From: Nymphalis io
Taxonomy: Eukaryota > Arthropoda > Insecta > Lepidoptera > Nymphalidae
Length of the DNA: 64,000 nt
Direction of reading: 5' to 3'
Assembly: GCF_905147045.1 (NCBI RefSeq)
Contig: NC_065895.1
Coordinates: 13,645,001-13,709,000, forward strand
The translations under genes were made by a program, and so were the position numbers. Below, piece by piece: positions 13,082 to 24,100 of the stretch (within the stretch, counting starts at the first letter, position 1; every line of letters begins with the position of its first letter). The notes under the pieces were generated by a model. It made no database searches, was not told where the DNA came from, and worked only from the letters and a program-made list of their open reading frames with translations.

Positions 13082-13915
13082 TGTATGTTGCCCAATAAAT
13101 CCTTCTTTTAATATTACGTCACAATAACATATATTTCTACACTTATCGTATTCACGACAACTTAAGTTTATAACTTGTACAATACAACACTCCCTCCTAT
13201 ATGCACTCCAATTATAAACCATAAGAAAAACACATTTTACTGAATAAATTTAACGAAGACAAATTATTCCAAATAGAAATAAGAAAAACAAATTACAATA
13301 CTCCCCAACCCCAATTTGACGGATATCTGATTAATCTGTCAAACTGTTTTTACCACCAACCATAAATTGTAGAATAATGTCGAATCATCACGAGAGCCAC
13401 GTATGTCTAAAAAATAAAATAGGTACAAACAAAATCATATCATTCATGTTTCTATTAAAATATAATATTTAAAAAAATCACTAACTAATGTTGTTACTAG
13501 CCAAAACATATTATACTTCAAAATAAATACTTACATCAGATGATACATACATAAATTAAATTATCTGTTGTTTTTATAAATCACAAAACCCAGTTTATAA
13601 TCTATGGTCTTCTAATTCTGCCTGTATTTTACGAGTGCAATTGATTTTGATTTCTTCTTTGTATTTCTGTACATTGAAATTACAAAACACATCGCGTTAT
13701 AATTGCATTTATTATAATTTTATTCTAGTTTAATAAAAAGTTATGTAAAGTGATTCGTGAGTAGATATTTAGTATTTGTTTAAACTATCCATACTACACT
13801 ACTAATGGTTGTTCGTATTTTGCAAGACATGTTGAAAAACAAAATTGACGTCACAAATCCCATCAGCTGAGCAGCTTAATTTATTTGTGGTGATTGCATT
13901 AAAAATACGAATAAA
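13082..13915. promoter_or_regulatory. Shared divergent promoter region of RNF185 and PCMTD
   Basis: The two start codons face away from each other across 834 bp, so both promoters and 5' UTRs must lie here unless non-coding first exons exist. No convincing TATA box was picked out of the AT-rich background. The segment 13840-13870 (tgacgtcacaaatcccatca) contains a full CRE-like palindrome TGACGTCA about 65 bp before the PCMTD start. Confidence 0.6.
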
Positions 13916-16900
13916 ATGGGTGGTGCCGTGAGTTCCGGGCGTGATAACAATGAGTTGATAGACAATTTAATGAGTGGGAATTACATCCGTACTAGACGTG
14001 TAGAGAAGGTCTTTCGTGCACTGGATCGAGCTGATTACATGACACCGGAGGCTCGGGACCAAGCCTACAAGGACCTTGCTTGGAGAAATGGGCCTCTACA
14101 CTTGTCTTCTCCATGTATCTATAGGTAAGATATGAAATCAATATTCTCAATTTTATTTTGGTGTTTTGTTATTATATGTGTCGCTATATCACTAGTATCG
14201 GCGTTTATAATCAATATAACGACAGGTTAACTTTTCTTTTAAAGTATTAAGCTAAATTGAAAACAGCATTGTTTTTGTGATGTTTAAATGTTGTCTGTTA
14301 TTTTTAATAACAGATAAGAATCCATTACTATGGGCTATTAAGTAAGTGACTCCTAATTAAAAATTAAAATTTCAATCATTATTGAACCATAAATACAGAA
14401 CCAAAGGGTAAAATATATTAAATATTGTTATGACATATCCTTTAAACTCGTAAGAACTGTAACTGTATCTACTGTATTGTCTTCGATCAATAGTAAATTA
14501 TCACCATGTTGAATTTTTTCGGAACCAGGGAGATATCACACTCGGGGACTAACCCCCCACTTAGACTTGGAATGTTTTCAATTCTATTTCTAAGTGAATT
14601 CCATTACCCAATAGTGAGGTGATGGAGGGGTTAGAGCTGAAACCAGGGCTATCCTTCCTGAACATTGGCTCTGGGACTGGATACCTCAGTACCCTGGCTG
14701 GCCTGATACTTGGAACATCAGGCATCAGCCATGGTGTGGAGGTACACCCATCAGTGGTGGAGTATGCTGTGAAGAAAATAAGCCAGTTTATTGAAAATTC
14801 TCCTATTCTGGATGACTTTGACTTCTGTGAACCAAAATTTTATCATGGTGAGTAATTTATTTTCAATAACAAACCCTTTGACCTATTGTGTATCACATAA
14901 GTAAAAATCCAAAATTAATTTTTTTCAAGACTTCTAGGAAGGAAAGTACATAAATGAATAATAAATAAATAATAAATTTATTTATTCTATGAATGATGAT
15001 GAAAAATGAATTGACTTCAAACATCGGAGAATATAATATTGTTTTCAGAAACTATTATTATTTCTTGCATAAAATGAACAATTTGCTACTGACAACATTT
15101 AGTATTATTTTATTTTTATTGTTTTTTTTTATGTTTTAAGTAAAAACATAAAATATCTTTTATACGAACACAAGTCAGTGAAAAGTTATATTTGCAGAAT
15201 GTATGATTAATCCTCAGGTAATGGACTCTGTCTGACTCCATTGTTATCCTGTTACGACCGTGTTTACTGCGGTGCTGGCTGTCCAGAGGAATACGAAAAC
15301 TACTTCAAGAGACTTATAAAGGTATAATACGATGTTCACTGACAATAATAATGGAAAAAAATATATACAATTATTAAAATATGTCACCATAATTGAATCT
15401 ATATACAATTTTCATTACAACAAGGAATTAGCATAGTAGCAAGTCTTATTTTTGTTTAGAGTTGAAGAAATTTCAGCAATTGTATAAAAAAAGTGTGGAT
15501 AATGAAGGCACTTCCTAAATTTATTGATCTGAGCTCTCAGAAAGAAGTTGCAGTCTATAATTAATTAATTTCTGTTATTATTTTTTTGAACGATCTTGTC
15601 GCTGTTGTCCCAAGTGGCGTTGATAGCATCAAAATATTAATGTTCAGATTGAGTTTGCTCACTAAAGGCTATAGCTGTTTCATCAGTTACAAGAAATCCA
15701 GCTACCCAGGTAATAGCTTCTATTCTTTTATAGATTGCTGTGATTGTATGAAATCAATGAGGAGTCCAATAGATTTCACACGCTTGGTAATAAATATTAT
15801 TATTAAGATGATCATTTTGATGACAACTCATCGGCCTGACGAGATGGCATGTACATTTATCAAAATATTATTTGTAAAAATGAAATACTGGGATTACTAG
15901 CAACGCTACTAGAATTTAATTGTAAATGTTTATTACTATAGATAATGACAATAATTACAGTGATATAATCATTAGGATGTTATTAATTGAATTAATCGAT
16001 CAGGTGGGCGGTGTCCTGGTGATGCCGCTAAACGACACGCTGCAGCAAGTGCGCCGCGTCGGCGAGAATAAGTGGGTGACGCGCAGTCTGCTCAACGTGT
16101 CCTTCGCCACGCTGCGGACGCCGAGCCGGGAGGAGGCCGCGCAGCACGTCAAGCTCGGTGAGGTCACACGGAGCCCCGACCGCTTGTACCGGCTCCGTTC
16201 CGGTGTATCCGTGCTAGAACAGTGCGCGTGTTGCAGACAAGCAGACGCCGGTGCGGCTGCAGCTGCTGTCGCGCGCCGTGGTCCGCTGCGCCATGCGGCG
16301 CGGCGTGCTGCGGCGCCACCCCGAGCTGCGCGAGGCGCCGCGCGCGCCGCCGCCCGCCGCCTGCCCGCGCCGCATCTGCATCCCCATCGAGCCCGGCGGC
16401 GCCGTCGGTCAGTGCCGGCCCGCGCGCCTCTCGCCTCTCGCCTCGCTCGCCACTCACGCTCGACCTTTCTCTCCGCAGAGGGCTTGAACGTCCTTCACGA
16501 CCTCGACGGCGAGAACGGGGCGAACGAGATGAACGCGCTGCTGAGCCTCGTCATCAGCATGGGGCACAACCGGGTGGCTGGCGCGTTGCGCTTCGACCGC
16601 GTCGACGACTCGTCGACGGACTCCTCGGATTCCTCGGACGACGAAGACCGGGATCCGGAACCGGAAGAGCAGGACGGGGCCTCGCGCGACGAAGCTGAGC
16701 CGGCGAACCCGCAACCCGAGAATCATAATGCGGCGGACGATAGTTCCGATAAAAAACGGAACGCTATCTCCGATTCCGATGACGATAAACCGAACACCCG
16801 GTCAAAGGTCATCAAGACGGACCCCAAGACCGGCAACAAACGCCAGACTAGGCGTCCGCGGAGGCCGAGGTCCGGGGACGGACCGGACGAGCCCCGCTTC

Positions 16901-17918
16901 CCGCCCGGCTGTCGGGAGCTGTTGTCCTACAGGTACGAGTTTGACGAGCCGTCGACGTCGAGTAAGGAAGCTAAGACGAGCACGAGTGAAGAATTGACAG
17001 ATTCGTCGGAACGAAAGTCTCTGACATCCACAGATGATGACGCCCATTGCAGCAAGGTTAGTGCGCTTTGAGCGTCGAACTGCTATGTTAATAATTAAAC
17101 ATGCTTGTGTTCTATAAAAAAAATTCTCCCTTAATTAATATTCAATGAATGAATTTGTTTTTAAATTCTCATTCAATTGATTTTTGAATTTGTAATTAAA
17201 AGTTGAAAGAGTATTCAGTATTCTTTCGACTGCATCAAGTTGCCAAATATTGCCGTGTTAGATTTCAGATGTTATCATAAATATAACGTCCACAGGAAAC
17301 AAAACGCTCAACTCCTCCGGGCGTACCCTCCGAGGTGGAGATCGACTTGGGCTCGAAAATGGCGCCGGAAGCCAGCACGTCCCAGATGGACTGGGACGAC
17401 ATCCAGACGGACACCGCAGAGGTCAGCGACGACGACACCGACGACACGAAGAGCAAGGCGAAGAGGCAGAAGCTGGACAGCGGGATAGGGGAGACCACGC
17501 CGAGCGGCTCGTCCCCGACGTCACACAAGTCGAAGACGGAGTCCGAGAGCGAGCAGTCCTACGGCAGCCCCGCCGCCGGCTCCCCGCACGGTGAGTAGCG
17601 CGCCGGCCGCCGCCGCTCGGCGCGGCCCGCGCTGACGCAGAGTCGTGTGTGCAGACGGGCGCTCGGAGGAGGAGTGCGCGGAGCTGACGGCGCACGCGGC
17701 GCGGCGCCGGCGGCGCATCGCGCGCGGGGGCGACGCGCGGCGCGTGCGCCTGTCGCTGCTCATGAAGCAGGCCGTGCGCGAGCTGCCGCTGCCGCACGCG
17801 CTCAAGAAGTACGTACCGCCGTTTTATTGATCTCATGTTAGCCGACCGGCGTACCGACTGACCCTCCACTTGTTTTACTTCTAGGTTCGTCAATCTGGGC
17901 CGCTGCTTCGAGTTTTAG
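13916..17918 (+). CDS. Pcmtd: PCMTD1/2-like protein (isoaspartyl methyltransferase domain, SOCS-like box)
   Basis: Nine exons: 13916-14124, 14615-14847, 15218-15321, 16004-16157, 16237-16407, 16479-17056, 17296-17590, 17655-17808, 17885-17918; all phases agree, giving 643 aa. Start ATG follows AAA. MGGAVSSG is a candidate N-myristoylation site. The methyltransferase-like domain has LAWRNGPLHLSSPCIYSEVM (about 54-73), the AdoMet motif SFLNIGSGTGYLS (83-95), YDRVYCGAG and GGVLVMPLNDTLQQ. A BC-box-like LQLLSRAVVRCAMRRGVL (241-258) and a Cul-box-like LPLPHALKKFV (625-635) follow. Human PCMTD1 is about 357 aa; here an acidic Ser/Asp/Lys-rich region of some 300 residues separates the two boxes. Known for the family: recruited to Elongin B/C-Cullin 5, with methyltransferase activity uncertain. 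Exons 4-8 are strongly GC-rich. Confidence 0.94.
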
Positions 17919-18420
17919 GAGCATCGCAGTCGCCTCGACGTTTACCGACATTACGAGTGTCATAATAATATAATTATTCAAATATCTTTGGATCGGGATG
18001 CTCGATGGAGATGGAGGCTTTTCATATATAAAGTCTTGTAGGAAAGAAAAACTGAGAAGGACTGATTAATACTTAGTCATTTATAATATAATGTATCTTA
18101 TTGATAAACTCGAACTGAGTACGCTCTCCCGTCTGTACCGTCGGTGTCTGCGAGCCGGAAAGAGACGACACGATGTCAGTGCGAGTTTATTGATAGTTGA
18201 ATGTCTATGCCTCGTATTGCATGAATTAAGTCAACTTTAAATTATAAAATAAGCAAATGAAATGTTATCGAGGTGTTTGTAAAAGATCTTTAAAAAAGAT
18301 TTCATTAAAATAAAAATAGACTGTATTTCAAAGATGTTTGGGTCATGTCACACTACAACTGCGTGGTTGGTTTCATATTTTACTGTTATTCACTTGAATA
18401 CATTAAATAAATTAGTAAAA
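17919..18420 (+). terminator. PCMTD 3' UTR with candidate poly(A) signals
   Basis: Non-coding after the TAG at 17916-17918. AATAAA occurs at 18309-18314 and 18406-18411; either may be used. Confidence 0.5.
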
Positions 18421-20820
18421 GAACAAAATTTAACGTAGTGTGAATTGATTTTAATAATATCCTATAATGTGCAATGTTCATCATTTGTAATTGTAATATT
18501 TGCTTGAGTGACAACATATATCATGGTGGCCACTAAGTGGAGTTCGCCGTGGGGAAGGGACACTGCCTTCCCAACCGCGAACTTTTCTTACGGGAGCTTT
18601 CAACCTTTATGATAATAAATTTCATAGGCAGAAGAATCTTCACGTGGTTAAAATATCAACGGATTCTGTTGTATATTACTATCTCTCTCTCATGCACGAG
18701 ATGAAAAGGATAGCAAGTCTTTCAGATATTGTCTGCCAGTTTCTAATAGAGATAGATAGATATTTTCTAATCTGATTGTGAGCTTAATGCTCATGGTCGC
18801 TTGTTACTCTTTGATCAGGTTTGAATTACAAAAACTGGAGATATGTATAACAGAATCCGCGTCAATGGGTACCGTGAAGGGTTGCCAGGTCTTAAAATCG
18901 AATAGCCGTACATACCAGCAGATTTAGCCGGATATTTGGGTAAAAAGGCCGGACGCCCTTCATTATTTTTTGTCACTGTAATAATTAAAAAAAAAAGATG
19001 TAAAATAAGGCTTTTGTATTTTAAATTTTAGCTATAGTCTTTGGTTAAATGTTAAATGTCTATTAAAATTCGGACAGGCTGAACACCGTCTAATTTGTAC
19101 GGACAATTGAAAAAGGCTAATTCTGTCTGCCCGTATCCGGACGCCTTGCAACCCTTCTCCCGTGGCTTTCCCCGTCGCATCAACCGGTTCTTCTTATATC
19201 AGCAGACCAACATTTTACATTCGTGGATGATAAATACATAGCGTGTACGTAAACTAACTATCGAAGGGCATGTGTCAAAACGACTAATGTGCCAAACAGT
19301 TGCCATTCATTATTGTTATTATTTTTTAAATAATAATTAATACTCATATCACAAAGTGCTATACTTGCTACAGGTAGATTTTCGTTACAAGTGCAGTGAT
19401 GTTTGTCTATGATTTTTAAACCAACATATAAACAACACAATGTGTATAAGAAATAAAAACTTAAAAAACATAATTAGTATACAAACGATGTTGGATTAAC
19501 AGATCGAATATTATAAATGCGAAGGTAACCTTTGTATGTTTGTTTTTATGCCTTTTTACAGCTAAACCACTGAACGGGTCATAATTAAAAATTGACGTAA
19601 TAGTGGCGTGGTACATAGATAAGGATATATGCATATATTATATAATACGAGATCTGAAGGGGAATGGAGTCGCATGGAATAGCTAGTATTTAAATAAAAT
19701 GCTAATCCTCCACTAAATGGATTAATAGCGGATAATATAAATAGATAAAATTTCTGAAATAATTTAAGCTCACTTAAAATCTCTCTAAATATCATATCAA
19801 AATGGCAATTCTAGCACATTAGATCTTTTGACTCTGAGACGAAATTCACGAACTTAACTCTACTGCCATGCTGTTATCTATTAGCTGCATGATGTTTCTT
19901 GCAAGTGTAAAAATAGCAACCAAATGTTGCCATATTGTTATTTAAATGATGCAACTATCTGGTAACATTATTTCAATAGGGATCATTTTACACTTTTATC
20001 GTAGTAATTAGAATATGGAGAGTTAAAATTTGTTTATAACGATTGATGTAAATATATTTTGTAGTAATGTCATTTGTTTTGTTGCAATTATATATGGTTT
20101 TATTATAAAATTTTCGTTGGCGTTTATTGTCTATATATGAAATATTCAAACTACCTGTACCGTAGGGTTAATTTTAAAGATTATCTGTGGATTGTTTAGA
20201 GACGTTACCATTGTCTCTGTTATTTTTTAACAGCCATGTAGTATTATTATAACAATATAAAGGGACACGTATGATTCAAACCTATTTACTTGCTCATTCG
20301 TGTATTCAAACTATTGTTCTTCTTACACTTCTAAACTTCTTCGTTGTATTTTATTGTTCATTGATATGTCATAATCTTAGAACAAAAAGTTTGTAAGTGT
20401 CGTAGGTTAAGTGAATGCTTACATGGCTGCTTGAAAATATTTCTGATATTATTTTAATTTTGAATTGTTTAATAAAATGCTGATGTTGTCGAATCGATCT
20501 TTTATTTTCTTCATAAATACATAATACAGGTGAGTATTTAACGGTGGGTGCTCAAGTTTTAACTTATATTTACACAATCCAACATTGGTATAGTTAACAT
20601 CCAAAAATACGTATTCATATGTTTGTAAAGCCTCGTTTATCATCACTTCTCGTAGTCATCAAGTCTAATCACCTCGTCCTTGTTCTCAGTGTTACTCCAA
20701 AAGTTTTTAACAAATGGTGGTTACTACAAAATATTTGCTTTTATTAAAAATTTACACTATTTAAAAATAGTAGCGTCAGGTTTTATATAGAAGTCTAACG
20801 GCTCTTCTCTTGTCTCTAGT
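18421..20820. other. Intergenic DNA between convergent genes
   Basis: AT-rich, no supported ORF on either strand. A dispersed repeat lies at 19494-19640. The part near 20820 may belong to the 3' UTR of the minus-strand gene ending at 21147. Confidence 0.5.
19494..19640 (+). repeat. Dispersed lepidopteran repeat, second copy
   Basis: 'gaatattataaatgcgaagg', then 'tttgtatgtttgtttttatg', 'agctaaaccactgaacgggt' and 'gtggcgtggtacatagataa'. It has the same layout as 3305-3480 (ATTATAAxTGCGAA, TTTGT-rich stretch, 'ctaaaccactgaac'). Confidence 0.55.
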
Positions 20821-20829
20821 TGTGTTACT

Positions 20830-20835
20830 TTTATT
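20830..20835 (-). terminator. Candidate poly(A) signal of the PDZ/coiled-coil gene
   Basis: TTTATT on the + strand is AATAAA on the minus strand, 312 bases after the stop codon at 21147. Further minus-strand AATAAA motifs lie beyond it, so the true end is open. Confidence 0.4.
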
Positions 20836-21146
20836 ACAGGATATATATATTTTACATTTCGAGGCATTAGTTACCTTCTATAATCTGGAAAATAATACAA
20901 TATGTTACATCTCAGCGTTGAGGGCTCCATTCGAAACGACGGTGAGCGATAATTGTGAATTTCGTAGTCTCCTTACGATATGGTTAGAATATAAAACCTT
21001 CTCGGACAACTCACTAACGTACTGCTTAGTTAAAGACAACGCTTTGTCCATATCTTACAACGCGAACAGATCAAAGGAAATCTATAATTTAGTTATAAAA
21101 CAAGCCCCGGTGCCACAAGAGCAACGAATGCAGTGGTGGAGCCAAG

Positions 21147-24100
21147 CTAGCACCACTTGCCGACGGAGTGCATCCTGTCGGGATAGAGGTCGTCCGCGGC
21201 GGGGGTGTCACAAGCCTTGAGTCCGTCGCCGAGCTTGCGAGCGGGCCTGGGCGTGGCGCGGCCGCCGTCTCGAAGTCGCTCGCGCGCCCAGCGCTCCGCC
21301 GCGTACGTGCGCTTGACCGGCCGCTTGCAGAGCGACTGTGCCTCCGAGGGCGGCCGACTCGTGGTCTCCGACTCGCTCCCGTTTGCCAACGAGTGCGCGC
21401 TTCTCGCCTTGTGCAGCGACAGGCGGAGCGGCTTTCTCGGCGGTGTTGGCCTCGATTTTGCATCGTCTCGAGCCTCGTCATTGCGAACGTAGTGACCGAG
21501 CCTCGATCGGTTCTCGGATCCGTAGTCCAGCCTCGGCGAGCTACCGTATGTGTCGCCGTTTGGGAAGTCTGAGCACTCGGACTCGAATTCTGACGACTTT
21601 GCGCTCCTCGAGTGTAATTTGGACGACCGCCGGCTTGATTTATGCGCGTTCTCCAGTACTTTGCCGTCTATTCGGTTGTAGACATAGTTCCTTTCAGATT
21701 CTACTTGGATGTTTTCGACGCTTTCGTTTTTCTTCATTTTTCGAAGACGCTGAGACCGTTTCAATTGCTCTATGATTGACAAGGTCTTCCTCTCGGCCCA
21801 GTTTGTCTTTTTAATGCTTTCCTCGATTCGGTCAGCCACTTTCTTTATATCGGTGCGTCTTTGGTCACATACGCTCGATTGAGAATCTCTCAAGTCCATA
21901 TCGCTGTCAGATCTAAAATTATCCTCCCTCGATCTACTGTTACTGTATCGGTCAGTCTTTACGCGTTGCTTCTCCATATGCCTTTGGTTTCGTTCTATCA
22001 TCCGAATAGCTGCATCGGTTTCAGTGCTATAATCGTGGATGCAGTGGTGCGAGAGTGAGTGGCGCATGCGCCCAGCTCTATGCTCTAAACTATGTGAACT
22101 ATGTGATCTACGATTCGGAGTTGGTGATGTTCTTGGAGACGTGGCTATTCTAGACGATGCACCCGAGGCGTTCGATCTAGGTCGTACCACAGGCAGATTG
22201 GCTTCACCGGCATCCAGCCCGGGGAGCTTCGCCACGATAGCTGTAATGTCTGGTCCTTTTTGAAATACCTGCACCTCAGACTTGGGACTTGTTTTGGTCG
22301 TAGCCTGCGGTTCTGTCGTAATATTGATGTTGGTCACGTTCTTCTTTGTTTTATTGACTGTAATACAGCTGTCGTTACTGCTCACTGCTTGGAGCTGGAA
22401 AGAGATACAAATCTTATTTAGAAAGTCTATCATGCTACTGATACAACAAATTTAGATTTTATTTTTGAACTTATTTTTTAAGGAGATTTTTCCAGTACAA
22501 TTATAACAATAATCTCTCAATTCAAATACTTTTTGTTTATGTATAAATATTTAAAAAAAATAGAGCTGTAGGTCGTACAAGTTCATGTTATGTCGCATTT
22601 TTAAACATTTTAAATTTGTTACATCAATGAACAATTTAGGTCATTATAAACCTAAGGGTACCTTAAGCTCTGACGTTTTAAAAATTTAAGTTATAATTGT
22701 AATGAATAAAAGACTTGTCACGAATAAGTAATCAAGTAAAAAATATAAAAATGCCTAGTTTGTTTAGTTTATGTCCACCGATGTCTTCAATTATGTAAGG
22801 TACTGCCCTTCTCCACTTCATGCGGGAGAATAATAAGATTTTTATTAACTCCCCGATTGTAGCTCCACCTACCAAAGTCCAATCAAAACCACCCAGATAT
22901 CCGTCCGAAAACGCACAATAACATCATAAAAATCGGTCCAGTCGTTCAGGAGGAGTTCAGTCATATACATACACATGCAGAAGCTTTGTATGTAAATAGA
23001 AAACACGCTTTCGCAATTTGTACCTGCGGATGCCTGTCCAATAGCTCGGCCACCTGCTCCTCGAGGTAGGAGATGCGGTGTGTGAGGCGCGTGTTGTCGG
23101 AGCGCAGCCCCTCCTTGGCGCGCTCCGCCAGCTCGGCCGCGGCGCGCAGGGCGCCCAGCTCCAGCCGCAGCGACGCCGCCTCTTTCTGCCACACCACGTT
23201 AAATATATTTAAAGAAACTTGTTTTATTGCACCCGTGCGTGTATATTTCTATAAGGTTTTTAAACAGCTATAAAGTAATATAAGTAAGCAAGTAAATTTT
23301 ATAACGAGTATGTCGAGCGGAATAATTATGAAACTAATTAAAAGCATGTTAAACAGTGATAAATTTATTTATGAGATTATGATATATCGCGTAGTTATGA
23401 GAGAGAAATGTTTTAAAAAGCTGCACCTGCGAAACATGACGAGAAGTTGAAATTATCTAATTATATTGATGCGAGAAAACTTATAAATGCTGTACGTAGT
23501 ATTCGATTCCAATTTCTGAATAACGTGATCAAGAACAGGTCTGATTGTCACTTTCATTTATCTTGAATATTGTGTTGTCACAAATCTTCAAAGGTGTAAC
23601 TCGCACATTATTGCCTTTTACAGCATAAAAATTAAAATAGGTATGCTTGCGAGTTGTTTTACAAAATTAAATTAAATTTAAAGTTCAGATTATAGAATTA
23701 CTGGCAAGAAACTCATTAGTCTACTGTTTACCGATAACATAGTTAATTAAAAACAATCGAATAGTTATTTAACCTGCATGGGAAGCTTTGTAAAAATCTG
23801 CTCAAATAATCTTTTATCGAGTAATACCACTTAATCAAAGATTTTTTTCATTTTAATTTATTAATTTGCAAAACTAAGCTAAGGAAAGAAATTTTATTAA
23901 AGAAGCCAACACCTTGCAATAGGAAGGATGAATTGACTTTCTGGAGATGAAAGCCTGGTGTGTATGCCCCAACAATGGTTGTGTGCTTATTTGAAAGGCT
24001 GGTAATAGGGCTTTGTGCAAGCTCGTCTTGGTACTCAACAGATATTGTACCGCAAAACAGCAGTACTTGGTATTGTTGTGTTACGGTTTGAAGGGTGCGA

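Noticed and set aside
12923..13222. Longer N-terminus for RNF185 starting at 13222.
   Set aside because: The added 47 residues have no resemblance to the family and lie in the probable 5' UTR; the ATG at 13081 gives the usual short acidic N-terminus.
15586..15900. A 104-codon + frame between PCMTD exons 3 and 4.
   Set aside because: Lies in an intron; exons 3 and 4 join in phase across it and it has no family sequence.
16164..16726. Several long overlapping frames on both strands in the GC-rich PCMTD exons.
   Set aside because: Shadows caused by GC-rich codon use; compositions such as runs of Arg/Ala/Pro and no family match.
15926..17071. A single 381-codon + frame across PCMTD exons 4-6.
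   Set aside because: It reads through two short GC-rich introns, one with a frame change; splice sites at 16157/16237 and 16407/16479 restore family sequence.
20810..21220. A 136-codon + frame.
   Set aside because: Antisense to the last exon and 3' UTR of the PDZ gene, with no domain or splice support.
21147..21775. Five + and - frames overlapping the last PDZ-gene exon.
   Set aside because: The 428-codon minus frame is continuous with upstream exons in phase; the others are its shadows.
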